From JBJMHZ01 sp045807125 (GTDB lineage: Bacteria > Actinomycetota > Actinomycetes > JAWWOL01), in the NCBI GenBank assembly GCA_045807125.1, contig JBJMHZ010000017.1:1-64000 (forward strand): DNA of 64,000 nucleotides, in the 5' to 3' direction. The stretch's first letter is position 1. The number at the start of each line of letters is the position of its first letter. Of this stretch, positions 1-7,627 are shown piece after piece. The position numbers were made by a program, and so were the translations under genes. A model generated the notes under the pieces. It was not told the DNA's origin. It did no database searches and worked only from the letters and a program-made list of their open reading frames with translations.

Positions 1-198
1 CGCACCGACGTCGTCGGCATCTTCCCCAACCGCGACGCGCTGACCCGCCTGGTCGGCGCCGTCCTCGCCGAGCAACACGACGAATGGACCGAGATGCGCC
101 GCTACATCGGCCTCGACGTGCTCACCCGATGCCGGCCCGCCCCCCACCACGAAGCCCAAAGGACCGAGGAGATGCCCCTGACCGCCATCACCGCATAA
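1..198 (+). CDS. IS256-family (mutator-type) transposase, C-terminal part only
   Basis: The frame is open from the first base of the window to a TAA at 196-198 and gives the last 65 residues of a transposase. VVGIFPNRDALTRLVGAVLA followed by EQHDEWTEMRRYIGLD is the typical C-terminal end of actinobacterial IS256-family enzymes, which have a DDE catalytic core and move by copy-out-paste-in. The catalytic residues lie left of the window, so intactness cannot be judged. The frame is not broken up to the stop. The gene marks an accessory boundary: the next sequence is a truncated gene and then a toxin-antitoxin pair. Confidence 0.88.
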   Translation, partial: RTDVVGIFPNRDALTRLVGAVLAEQHDEWTEMRRYIGLDVLTRCRPAPHHEAQRTEEMPLTAITA

Positions 199-230
199 AG
201 TCAGCCGAAGGATCACGCGGCGACCAACTC

Positions 231-255
231 ACACACCACGCCGGCGGGCGCGACC
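231..255. repeat. Possible right terminal inverted repeat of the IS256-like element
   Basis: Thirty-two bases after the transposase stop, a sequence beginning ACACCACG and ending GCGCGACC resembles the outer end of actinobacterial IS256 elements as I remember them. Base composition drops just after it. The partner repeat lies outside the window, so the boundary is inferred. Confidence 0.4.
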
Positions 256-422
256 TTCGCCAATCACCCTACGCCGAGAACGATTACGTCTACTACGGTG
301 ATGGTCAGTGGGTTTACGGAAACATGCTGTATGCGCCTGGCTGCGCGAAGGTTCGCGGAGTGATCGACATCTCTTACGCGGACGCCGTTGGCTGGGCAAT
401 AAACGCCGGGTGCAACTTTTAG
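256..422 (+). pseudogene. 3' fragment of an unknown gene, truncated at the IS end
   Basis: Directly after the putative IS end, an open frame runs to a TAG at 420-422 and encodes about 54 residues rich in Tyr, Gly and Asn with two cysteines (for example ENDYVYYGDGQWVYGN and a terminal NAGCNF). Its codon use is less GC-biased than the rest of the window, and no start codon or ribosome site precedes it. It looks like the C-terminus of a small secreted or cell-surface protein whose 5' part was lost or displaced by the insertion. The family is not recognised, and function cannot be inferred. Confidence 0.45.
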
Positions 423-869
423 CCCTGGCTGTCTTCCAAGCGGGCACTGCGCGGCTGATGTGGTTTCGTGTGGAGACGCAGTTGTTGTGCATCCAACCTT
501 GAACGGGAGGTGGCGCTTGGGGCTGGCCCGGTTGCGTAGACACTCGACTTTGGGTGTTGAGCCCGGGAAGGAGGTGCCTCCTGGGCCGTCCACCGAAGCG
601 GCAGACCGGTCGACCGATCGCGCAGGTGGCTCGTGATCTTGGGGTGAGGAGATCAGCTCCGGCAAATTGGCCGCCGCGAGCGTGTCCAGCGTGATCGCCG
701 AGATCTCAGCCGGCCGCTGGGCGAGGAAGTCCTCGACCTTGTGGTGATCGCTCCGACCGAGCCTGAACTCCACACCCACGGGGTCCTCCTACTCGACGCC
801 TGCTACCGTCACGCCATAGTATGCGACAGAGAGGCCGCCAGAGCCTTGACAAACGAGGTGACACGCGCG
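423..869. other. Gene-poor stretch with insertion-sequence debris
   Basis: This 447-bp interval has no intact gene. Around 581-694 (+) a 37-codon frame contains RPIAQVARDLGV, which matches the helix-turn-helix start of IS3-family OrfA proteins, but it ends at a TGA without the rest of OrfA or any OrfB. The remainder, including 700-869 upstream of the antitoxin, shows only weak out-of-frame openings. The antitoxin promoter must lie here, but I cannot pick it out with confidence. Confidence 0.4.
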
Positions 870-1214
870 ATGGCCGCACCCGGTGCGCTCGCCCACAAGG
901 TTTCGGACCTGATCTCTACCCTAGGGCTGACGCAAGAAGAGATAGGCCGGATCGTCGACGCTTCCGCTCGCTCTGTGTCCCGATGGTCCAGCGGCGAAGT
1001 CGTCCCGCAGCGGCTCAACAAGCAACGCCTGATCGAGCTTGCCTACGTGGCCGAGGCCGTTACGCAGGTCATGCCCCGCGAGCATGCCAACCTGTGGATG
1101 TTCACCCCGAACCGGCTCCTCGAGCACGATGCGCCAGCTGACCGCATCCGAGCCGGCCAGTACAAGGACGTCCTCGACCTTATAGAGGCACTGGCTGACG
1201 GCGTCGTCGTGTGA
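870..1214 (+). CDS. MbcA-like Xre/DUF2384 antitoxin
   Basis: A 114-residue antitoxin of the Xre-RES class. An N-terminal DNA-binding region (GLTQEEIGRIVDASARSVSRW) is followed by the DUF2384 toxin-binding region (VVPQRLNKQRLIELAYVAEA and ANLWMFTPNRLLEHDAPADR). It closely parallels M. tuberculosis MbcA (Rv1990c, 113 aa) as I recall it. I chose the ATG at 870 because it gives that length; the frame stays open upstream to a GTG at 741, which would add 43 unrelated residues. The toxin start overlaps its stop by 4 nt, so the two are translationally coupled. In this family the antitoxin blocks the toxin active site with its C-terminus and represses the shared promoter. Confidence 0.9.
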   Translation: MAAPGALAHKVSDLISTLGLTQEEIGRIVDASARSVSRWSSGEVVPQRLNKQRLIELAYVAEAVTQVMPREHANLWMFTPNRLLEHDAPADRIRAGQYKDVLDLIEALADGVVV

Positions 1215-1801
1215 GCGATCAGCTCGACGAGGGAGTCGTTCAGCGAGTCAACGATCTTGGCACCGTCCTCTGGTCGGGACAGGCCTACCGCTACACCAGC
1301 GCGGGACGTGACCCACTGTCGGGCGTCGGTGCCCGGCTCTACGGCGGCCGCTGGAACCCGCGCGGAAGCTTCCCGACCATCTATCTGGCCCAGCCGGCGG
1401 CGGCCTGCACGGCGGAGTTCGACCGCGCATCGCGAGCGAACAACACGGACCCGCTCGTTCGGCTGCGCGCGCCCCATGAACTGCACACCATCACCGTGAC
1501 GGGCGCGCCGCTCCTCGACCTGCGAACCGAAGGCGCGCTGCGCTACGTCGGCCTTGCGTTCGAAGACATCCAGGATGACGACTGGACGGCGTGCCAAGCG
1601 GTCGGCCATGCCGCTTGGTTCCTGGAGACCGCCGGCGTCGTCGCCCCCTCGGCCACCGGGGCCGGGATCGTCATCGCCGTGTTCGAGAATCGACTGCGGC
1701 CCGGACAACTACGCCTTCGCAGCAGCGTGACCCTCGACGAGGCGACCTACCAGCGCGCGAGCCAGCAACTCGAACCACCGTCCGGGCCGGCTAACACATA
1801 A
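1211..1801 (+). CDS. MbcT-like RES-domain toxin (NAD+ phosphorylase type)
   Basis: A 196-residue RES-domain protein that starts with GTG inside the antitoxin stop (GTGA overlap). The family residues are in the MbcT positions: Arg27-Tyr28 in AYRYTS, Glu69 in TAEFDRA, plus GARLYGGRWNP and GHAAWFLET. M. tuberculosis MbcT (Rv1989c, about 186 aa) splits NAD+ with phosphate and kills the cell when MbcA is lost. The full frame and retained residues suggest an active toxin. The module lies beside IS debris, which fits acquisition or mobility. NAD+ degradation is inferred from the homologue. Confidence 0.9.
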   Translation: MSDQLDEGVVQRVNDLGTVLWSGQAYRYTSAGRDPLSGVGARLYGGRWNPRGSFPTIYLAQPAAACTAEFDRASRANNTDPLVRLRAPHELHTITVTGAPLLDLRTEGALRYVGLAFEDIQDDDWTACQAVGHAAWFLETAGVVAPSATGAGIVIAVFENRLRPGQLRLRSSVTLDEATYQRASQQLEPPSGPANT

Positions 1802-2208
1802 CCCTGCCTCGCCTGCTGCCTCAAGCCGCCAGCTGCGGCAGTAGGACTAAGGACACCTGCCGGCAGAACGCGGCCCGCTGGAAGATCGGCCGTGGTCGCA
1901 CCGGTCGTCTTCCTGATCCTTCCGACGGCCATCCTCTTCCTGCTCCACCTCGACTTCATCAGCCTCGACATCTCCTCGCCGTACGGGGCCCCGCAACGAC
2001 CGAGGCGGCGGCGTTGGCGACTACGGCATCGGTGAGGTTGCCGGCCGGGATCGGCACGCCGAGCGGTACCGGGCACTCGCGCACGCAGTCCCTCCTCAGC
2101 CCTTCGCCGTCCCTGCCTCTTCCTGCCTCTCTCTGCCCCCCGTTGCCCTTCTTGCCCTTCTGCCGGGAGCGCGGTGGGCAGCAGGTCAGCCCGTGGCATC
2201 GTGTCGGC
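1802..2208. other. Intergenic stretch, possibly with a decayed membrane-protein end
   Basis: No intact gene is seen in these 407 bp. A + strand frame around 1840-2030 reads VVAPVVFLILPTAILFLL, followed by an Arg-rich tail and a stop. This resembles the hydrophobic C-terminus of type II secretion F-family (TadB/TadC) proteins but has no start and could be chance. Around 2100-2170 there is a pyrimidine-rich tract on the + strand (CTCTTCCTGCC-like), unusual for this window. Confidence 0.3.
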
Positions 2209-2667
2209 GTGCCACTGGTGGACCTCATCGACGAGACGTACGTCGTCGCGCCGCCGGCCGAGCTGGCCGCCCGGCTGCGCCAGCCCGAGCTGTGGCGGGA
2301 CTGGTGGCCGGCGCTCGACCTCGTCGTCTTCCAGGACCGGGGCGAGCAGGGCGTGCGCTGGACGGTCACCGGGGCGCTCGCCGGCACCAGCGAGATCTGG
2401 CTGGAGCCGGTCGGCGACGGCACGATCGTGCACTACTACCTGCGCGCCGATCCCACGCGGCGGGGCAGCGCCACCGAGCCGGTCGACGGGTCGCCGCGGC
2501 GGCTCGCCCGGCTGGCCAGGCGGATCGCCCGCGAGCACGCCGTCGCGCTGAAGGCGCGGGTCAACGCCCTGAAGGACGAGCTCGAGCGGGGCCGGGAGCC
2601 CGGCATGCCTCCCGCGCCGGGCGGGCCGGTGGCGGTCAAGGACGGGACCGATCGTGCCGAGACGTGA
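2209..2667 (+). CDS. SRPBCC-superfamily (polyketide cyclase-like) protein
   Basis: A 152-residue small START/SRPBCC-fold protein. VDLIDETYVVAPPAELAARL is the usual first strand and helix, followed by WWPALDLVVFQDRGEQGVRW and a long amphipathic C-terminal helix rich in Arg (LARLARRIAREHAVALKARV). Such proteins bind hydrophobic ligands in a cavity; the ligand is unknown. I chose GTG 2209 because family proteins begin just before the DLIDE strand; upstream translation is low-complexity Pro/Ser. A CATCGT box 6 nt before the start suggests leaderless expression. The second SRPBCC gene of the region is at 4047. Confidence 0.75.
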   Translation: MPLVDLIDETYVVAPPAELAARLRQPELWRDWWPALDLVVFQDRGEQGVRWTVTGALAGTSEIWLEPVGDGTIVHYYLRADPTRRGSATEPVDGSPRRLARLARRIAREHAVALKARVNALKDELERGREPGMPPAPGGPVAVKDGTDRAET

Positions 2668-2670
2668 CCC

Positions 2671-3156
2671 GTGGAAAGCACCCGCTGCCCCCGATGCGCC
2701 GCCCTCGTCCCCGCGGGCGCGCCGTGGTGCGGTCAGTGCTACGCCGACCTGCGCCCGCCGACGCCGCCCGAGCCCGACCCCCACCCCGACCCGCTGACCG
2801 CCCCGCTCGCGCTGATCGAGGCCGGTCTGGCCCCGCTCGCCGGCCCGGCCGTCGCGACCGCGCCGGCGCGGGAGACCCCCGGTGCCGGGTCGGCCGATCC
2901 GGCTGACCCTCCCGTCCGGCGCCCCACCTGGCCCTGCCTGCGCTGCCAGCACGTCAACGACGTGGACGACGATGCCTGCCGGCGCTGCGGCGGCGGCTTC
3001 CTCGCCGGGGTCGAGCAGGCCGACATCGCCCTGCCCGGCATCGGCCGGGCCAGGAGCATGGAGCGATCGCACAAGATCGCTCTCATCGTCGGCGGATCTG
3101 TCGCGCTGATGCTCTTCCTGGTCGGAATGAGCATCGTCATCGGCACGCTGGTCTGA
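2671..3156 (+). CDS. Zinc-ribbon membrane-anchored hypothetical protein
   Basis: A 161-residue protein with two zinc-ribbon-like knuckles: CPRCAALVPAGAPWCGQC at residues 6-23, and CLRCQHVNDVDDDACRRC near residues 92-109. A Pro/Ala-rich linker separates them and one TM helix ends the protein (IALIVGGSVALMLFLVGMSI). It probably sits at the membrane with the zinc fingers in the cytoplasm. It starts 3 nt after the SRPBCC gene, so the two are likely co-transcribed. No specific function is recognised. Confidence 0.7.
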   Translation: MESTRCPRCAALVPAGAPWCGQCYADLRPPTPPEPDPHPDPLTAPLALIEAGLAPLAGPAVATAPARETPGAGSADPADPPVRRPTWPCLRCQHVNDVDDDACRRCGGGFLAGVEQADIALPGIGRARSMERSHKIALIVGGSVALMLFLVGMSIVIGTLV

Positions 3157-3184
3157 GCGGCCTCGCGGGACGCCCCGAGTCGCC

Positions 3185-3190
3185 TACGCT
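3185..3190 (+). promoter_or_regulatory. -10 box TACGCT, leaderless type
   Basis: TACGCT ends 6 nt before the ATG at 3197 and there is no Shine-Dalgarno sequence, so transcription probably begins at or next to the start codon. Confidence 0.55.
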
Positions 3191-3196
3191 CGACCC

Positions 3197-3961
3197 ATGC
3201 GGGTCAACGTCGTGTCCGACGTGCACTGCCGCGTCGACCGCCTCGCCGCGGCCAGCGCGGGCGCGGACGCGCTGCTCTGCCTCGGCGACCTCCTGCTCTT
3301 CCTCGACTACGACCACCACGGCGAGGGCATCTTCGCCGACCTGTTCGGCTCCGGCGCGGCGGCGCGGCTGATCGAGCTGCGCACGGCCGGCCGCTTCGAC
3401 GAGGCCAGGGACTGGTCGGGCAAGCACTGGTCGACCGTGGGCGATCGCCAGGCGGTGATCGACGGCGCCATCCACCGCCAGTACGCGGCGCTGTTCGACG
3501 CGATGCCGGTGCCCGCCTACCTGACGTACGGCAACGTCGACGTGCCGCACCTGCTGCGCGAGCACGTCCACGACGGCCAGCGGGTGCTCGACGGCGAGGT
3601 CGTCGAGCTCGGGGGCCGCACGTTCGGCTTCGTCGGGGGCGGCCTGCGGACCCGCTACCGGACGCCGTACGAGCTCGACGACGACGAGTACGCCGCCAAG
3701 GTCGCCGCGGTCGGCTCGGTCGACGTGCTGTGCGCCCACATCCCGCCCGACGTGCCCGACCTGCTCTTCGACACCGTCGCCCGCCGGCTGGAGCGGGGCA
3801 GCCAGGCGCTGCTGGCCGCCATCCACGAGACCCGGCCGAAGCTGGTCCTGTTCGGGCACGTCCACAACCCGCTGGCCGCCCGGATGCGGATCGGCCGCAC
3901 CGAGTGCGTCAACGTCGGGCACTTCCGGGCGACCGGCACGCCGTACCGGCTGGAGTGGTAG
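3197..3961 (+). CDS. Calcineurin-like metallophosphoesterase
   Basis: A 254-residue metallophosphoesterase with the five metal-binding blocks in order: SDVHC near the N-terminus, LGDLLL near residue 33, YGNVDVPH near residue 113, CAHIPPD near residue 180 and FGHVHNP near residue 220. These bind a two-metal centre that hydrolyses phospho-mono- or diesters; the substrate cannot be told. It has no signal peptide and is therefore cytoplasmic. In similar actinobacterial loci such a gene sits beside SRPBCC and glucokinase genes, as here. Confidence 0.85.
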   Translation: MRVNVVSDVHCRVDRLAAASAGADALLCLGDLLLFLDYDHHGEGIFADLFGSGAAARLIELRTAGRFDEARDWSGKHWSTVGDRQAVIDGAIHRQYAALFDAMPVPAYLTYGNVDVPHLLREHVHDGQRVLDGEVVELGGRTFGFVGGGLRTRYRTPYELDDDEYAAKVAAVGSVDVLCAHIPPDVPDLLFDTVARRLERGSQALLAAIHETRPKLVLFGHVHNPLAARMRIGRTECVNVGHFRATGTPYRLEW

Positions 3962-4046
3962 CGGTAGCCTGAGCGGCCCCAGGGGCGGGCCGGTCAGGGT
4001 GCCCGGGGGACGACCAGCGGCCGATGCGAGGGCGAGGAGAGCGCCG

Positions 4047-4481
4047 ATGGCTGACGAGTCCAGCCAGTCGATCACGATCGCGGCGCAGCCGGGCGAGGTG
4101 ATGGCTGTCGTGGCCGACTTCGACAGCTACCCGGAGTGGGCCGACGGCATCCGCACCGCCGAGGTTCTCGAGCGCCACCCCGACGGCCGGGCCAGGCAGG
4201 TGCGCTTCGTCATCGACGCCGGCGTGGTCAAGGACGACTACGTGCTCGAGTACGACTGGGCCGCCGACGGCAGCAGGGTCGACTGGCACCTGGTCAAGGG
4301 GCAGCTGCAGCGCTCCCAGCGCGGCAGCTACCAGCTGCACGGCGCCGGCGGTGGCACCGAGGTCGTCTACGCGCTCTCGGTCGACCTCGCGATGCCGATG
4401 CTCGGGATGCTCAAGCGCAAGGCGGAGAGAGTGATCATGGACACCGCGCTGCGCAAGCTCAAGGCGCGGGTGGAGGGCTGA
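4047..4481 (+). CDS. SRPBCC/COQ10-START domain protein
   Basis: A 144-residue single-domain protein. SITIAAQPGEVMAVVADFDSYPEW is the N-terminal signature of the coenzyme-Q-binding/START family, and the C-terminal helix (MLKRKAERVIMDTALRKLKARV) closes the cavity. The ATG at 4047 is preferred because it follows GAGGAGA at good spacing; an upstream GTG would add a Pro/Arg-rich stretch. It corresponds in kind and position to M. tuberculosis Rv2185c, which also lies near plsC and aroG. It probably handles a lipid or isoprenoid; the ligand is unknown. Confidence 0.82.
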   Translation: MADESSQSITIAAQPGEVMAVVADFDSYPEWADGIRTAEVLERHPDGRARQVRFVIDAGVVKDDYVLEYDWAADGSRVDWHLVKGQLQRSQRGSYQLHGAGGGTEVVYALSVDLAMPMLGMLKRKAERVIMDTALRKLKARVEG

Positions 4482-4570
4482 CCGGCACCGGTCCGTCCCG
4501 GCCGCTCTCGTCGTCACGACCGACGCCGCGCGCTCGCCGGCCCGAGGCGAACCAGGGCGGAAGGAGGAGG

Positions 4571-5509
4571 GTGACTCTCACCATCGGCGTCGACGTCGGC
4601 GGCACCAACGTGCGGGCCGGCGTCGTCGACGACAGCGGCTGCATCATCCACCGGGTGCAGCGCTCGACGCCGGTCGCCAACCGCGAGGCGGTGCTCGCCA
4701 GCATCGCCGAGGCGATCCGCGAGTGCAGCGCCGCGCACGCCGTCGCGATCGCGGGCGTCGCGGTCGCGGGGTTCGTCGACGCGGCCGGCACCCGGCTGAT
4801 CTTCGCCGCCAACCTCCCGCTGCGGGAGGAGCCGCTGAAGGCCGAGCTCGAGAGCCGCACCGGCCTGCGGGTGCTGGTCGAGAACGACGCCAACGCCGCC
4901 GCCTGGGGGGAGTACCGCTTCGGCGGCGGCCACGGCGACGACATGGTCTGCGTCACCGTCGGGACGGGCGTGGGGGGCGGCATCGTCCTCGGCGGCCGGC
5001 TCGTGCGCGGGCGCTGGGGCTTCGCCGCCGAGATCGGGCACCTGCGGATGGTGCCGGGCGGCCTGCCCTGCGGGTGCGGCCGGCGCGGCTGCCTGGAGCA
5101 GTACGCGAGCGGGCAGGCGCTGGTGCGCGAGGCGCGCCACCGGGCGGCCGAGGACCGCTCCGCCGCCGGCCGGTTGCTCGCGCTCGGCGACGGCACTCCC
5201 GAGGGCGTCCAGGGTCCGCACGTCACCGAGGCGGCCCGGCTCGGCGACCCGGTCGCGGTCGCCGCGTTCCACAGCATCGGCACCTGGCTGGGGGAGGGGC
5301 TCGCCCAGCTCGCCGCCGTCCTCGACCCGGCCTCGTTCGTCGTCGGCGGTGGCGTGTCGGCGGCCGGCGACGTCCTGCTCGCCCCGGCCAGGGTCGCGTA
5401 CGCCGGGGCGCTCACCGCCGTCGAGCACCGGCCGCCGGCCGAGATCCGGCTGGCCGAGCTCGGCAACGACGCCGGCCTCGTCGGCGCCGCCGACCTCGCC
5501 CGCTCGTGA
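4571..5509 (+). CDS. ROK-family sugar kinase (glucokinase type), first of two
   Basis: A 312-residue ROK kinase. It has the ATP phosphate loop DVGGTN near residue 8, the catalytic segment ENDANAAAWGE near residue 97, the second phosphate motif GTGVGGG near residue 130 and the zinc-binding cluster CGCGRRGCLE near residue 170. It phosphorylates a hexose, most likely glucose, at O-6. The GTG at 4571 follows AAGGAGGAG, which fixes the start. Its stop overlaps the start of a second ROK kinase by 4 nt. Actinobacterial glucokinases (for example Streptomyces glkA) sit in a similar neighbourhood. Confidence 0.88.
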   Translation: MTLTIGVDVGGTNVRAGVVDDSGCIIHRVQRSTPVANREAVLASIAEAIRECSAAHAVAIAGVAVAGFVDAAGTRLIFAANLPLREEPLKAELESRTGLRVLVENDANAAAWGEYRFGGGHGDDMVCVTVGTGVGGGIVLGGRLVRGRWGFAAEIGHLRMVPGGLPCGCGRRGCLEQYASGQALVREARHRAAEDRSAAGRLLALGDGTPEGVQGPHVTEAARLGDPVAVAAFHSIGTWLGEGLAQLAAVLDPASFVVGGGVSAAGDVLLAPARVAYAGALTAVEHRPPAEIRLAELGNDAGLVGAADLARS

Positions 5510-6468
5510 GCCGCCCGCTCGCCGTCGGCGTCGACATCGGCGGCACCAAGCTGGCCGCCGGCGTGGTCGACGGGCAGGGCCGGATCGTCGACCGGCTGCT
5601 GCGCGACACCCCCGACAAGGCGCTGCGCCCCGTCGTCGTCGAGGACACCGTGGCCGAGCTCGTCGCCGAGCTCGCGTCCCGGCACGACGTACGGGCCGTC
5701 GGCGTCGGCGCGGCCGGCTTCGTCGACGCTGCCCGCGGGGCGGTGCTCTTCGCCCCGCACCTGGCCTGGCGCGAGGAGCCGCTGCGCGACGCGCTGGCGC
5801 GGCGCACCGGCCTGCCGGTCGTCGTGGAGAACGACGCCAACGCCGCGGCCTGGGCGGAGTGGCGGTTCGGCGCCGCCAGGGGGGCGGACCAGTTCGCCTG
5901 CGTCACGCTCGGCACCGGCATCGGGGGCGCCCTGGTGCTGGATGGCGCCCTGCGGCGCGGGGCCTCCGGCGTCGCGGGGGAGTTCGGGCACATGCAGGTC
6001 GTCCCGGACGGACTGCCCTGCCCCTGCGGCAACTGCGGCTGCTGGGAGCAGTACTGCAGCGGCTCGGCGCTGCGGCGGCTGGCCAGGGAGCTGCTGGTCG
6101 CCGATCCGGCCGCGGCCGCCGGCCTGCTGGCCAGGGCCGGCGGCGACCCGGAGCTGCTCACCGGTCCGCTGCTGGTCGCCGCGGCCGGCGACGGCGACCC
6201 CGCCGCGCTGCGGGTCGTCGCCGAGGTCGGCCGCTGGCTCGGGGTGGGGCTGGCCAACCTCGCCGCCGTGCTCGACCCGGCGCTGCTCGTCATCGGCGGC
6301 GGCGTCGGCGAGGCCGGCGAGCTGCTCCTCGGGCCGGCCCGCGCCGCGTTCCGCGCCCGGCTGGTCGGGCGCGGGCACCGGCCGGAGGCCAGGATCGCCC
6401 CTGCCGCCCTCGGCAACGCCGCCGGCCTCATCGGGGCCGCCGACCTCGCGGCCGCGTCGGCCGGCTGA
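5506..6468 (+). CDS. ROK-family sugar kinase, second of two
   Basis: A 320-residue paralogue of the preceding gene. It has DIGGTK for the phosphate loop, ENDANAAAWAEW for the active site, GTGIGGA and the zinc cluster CPCGNCGCWEQY, so all catalytic elements remain. The GTG start overlaps the upstream stop (GTGA), which implies coupled translation. The two proteins share the whole domain plan and many blocks, suggesting tandem duplication followed by divergence. A substrate such as glucose, fructose or an amino sugar cannot be assigned from motifs alone. Confidence 0.86.
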   Translation: MSRPLAVGVDIGGTKLAAGVVDGQGRIVDRLLRDTPDKALRPVVVEDTVAELVAELASRHDVRAVGVGAAGFVDAARGAVLFAPHLAWREEPLRDALARRTGLPVVVENDANAAAWAEWRFGAARGADQFACVTLGTGIGGALVLDGALRRGASGVAGEFGHMQVVPDGLPCPCGNCGCWEQYCSGSALRRLARELLVADPAAAAGLLARAGGDPELLTGPLLVAAAGDGDPAALRVVAEVGRWLGVGLANLAAVLDPALLVIGGGVGEAGELLLGPARAAFRARLVGRGHRPEARIAPAALGNAAGLIGAADLAAASAG

Positions 6469-6527
6469 GCCTCTCTCCGCTCCGCCGGCTGCAGATCCGC
6501 CCGCGATCGCCGATCACCGAAGCGGGC

Positions 6528-6562
6528 GCCCACCCGGTGGGCGGACCGGCGCCGGAGCCGGT
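6528..6562 (+). terminator. Double hairpin after the ROK kinase pair
   Basis: Two adjacent perfect six-bp stems occur 60-95 nt after the second kinase: GCCCAC/GTGGGC at 6528-6542 and ACCGGC/GCCGGT at 6545-6562. No T tract follows, as is common in actinomycetes. Termination is inferred. Confidence 0.45.
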
Positions 6563-6691
6563 CGTCCATGGGAGGATGAGCGTTCCGCTTCGCGCCCCGG
6601 CGCCCGGTGCAGGCGGTACGGGGAGGGCGAGGCCGGGCGAGTCGGTGGCTTCCGCGGGCTTCCGCGGCTTCGGCGGTGAGGAGGTGGAGCG

Positions 6692-7627
6692 GTGCGGGTG
6701 GTCGCGGCACTGGGCGGCAACGCGCTGAGCCCCGGCGGGGGGAGCGGCACGGTTCAGGAGATGAGGACGGCACTGGCCGGCACGAGCCGGTTCCTCGCCG
6801 ACCTCGTCGAGCGCGGCGTCGAGCTGGTGCTGACCCACGGCAACGGGCCGCAGGTCGGGCGCATCCTGCTCCAGCAGGAGTACGCGGCCGAGCACGTGCC
6901 GCCGATGCCGATGGACGTGTGCGGCGCCGAGAGCCAGGGCCAGATCGGCTACCTGCTGGCGCAGGAGCTCGACAGCGAGCTGCGCCGGCGCGGCGCCCAC
7001 CGCTCGGTGCTGTGCTTCGTCACCCAGGTCGTGGTCGACGGGCGCGATCCGGCGTTCAGGCGGCCGACCAAGCCGGTGGGCCCCCCCTACGACGAGGCCG
7101 AGGCGCAGCGCCTCGCCAACGAGACCGGGTACGTCTACCAGCGGCAGTCCGGCGACCGGTGGCGACGGGTGGTCGCCTCCCCGATGCCGCTGCGGTTCGT
7201 CGAGGAGGAGCCGCTGCTGCAGGTCATCGCCGCCGGCCACGTCGTCATCGCGGCCGGTGGCGGGGGCGTGCCGGTGGTGGAGGTCGGCTCCGAGCTGCGG
7301 GGCGTCGAGGCCGTCGTCGACAAGGACCGCACCGCGGCCCGGCTGGCCTCGCTGGTCGGCGCCGACCTGCTGCTGATCCTCACCGAGGTGCCGAGGGTGC
7401 AGGTCGGCTTTGGGACGTCCGGTGCGTACGAGCTGCGCGAGCTCACCGTCGCCAACGCCCGCAAGCTGCTCGACGACGGCGAGTTCCCCGAGGGGTCGAT
7501 GGGCCCCAAGATCGACGCGTGCTGCGCGTTCGTCGAGGGCGGGGGCCCCAGGGCGGTCATCGCCGCGCTGGCCGATGCGGCCGGCGCGGTCTTCGGCGAG
7601 GCCGGCACCGCGGTGGTGCCCGGGTGA
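6692..7627 (+). CDS. arcC: Carbamate kinase
   Basis: A 311-residue amino-acid-kinase-fold enzyme. ALGGNAL near residue 6, THGNGPQVG near residue 48, the GQIGY segment near residue 88 and IAAGGGGVPV near residue 188 are carbamate kinase signatures, and the length is usual. It converts carbamoyl phosphate plus ADP to ATP, CO2 and ammonia. GAGGAGGTGG precedes the GTG start. No arginine deiminase or catabolic ornithine carbamoyltransferase lies nearby; the closest related gene is the TIGR00300 protein at 8342. The downstream EEP gene overlaps by 4 nt. Confidence 0.92.
   Translation: MRVVAALGGNALSPGGGSGTVQEMRTALAGTSRFLADLVERGVELVLTHGNGPQVGRILLQQEYAAEHVPPMPMDVCGAESQGQIGYLLAQELDSELRRRGAHRSVLCFVTQVVVDGRDPAFRRPTKPVGPPYDEAEAQRLANETGYVYQRQSGDRWRRVVASPMPLRFVEEEPLLQVIAAGHVVIAAGGGGVPVVEVGSELRGVEAVVDKDRTAARLASLVGADLLLILTEVPRVQVGFGTSGAYELRELTVANARKLLDDGEFPEGSMGPKIDACCAFVEGGGPRAVIAALADAAGAVFGEAGTAVVPG

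Noticed and set aside
423..869. Minus-strand frame 264-779 as a real gene
   Set aside because: It crosses the IS end and the truncated gene and shows no start signal or known domain, although its last part has ordinary protein composition.
1747..3072. A 441-codon minus-strand frame
   Set aside because: It covers the SRPBCC and zinc-ribbon genes antisense and has no family motif.
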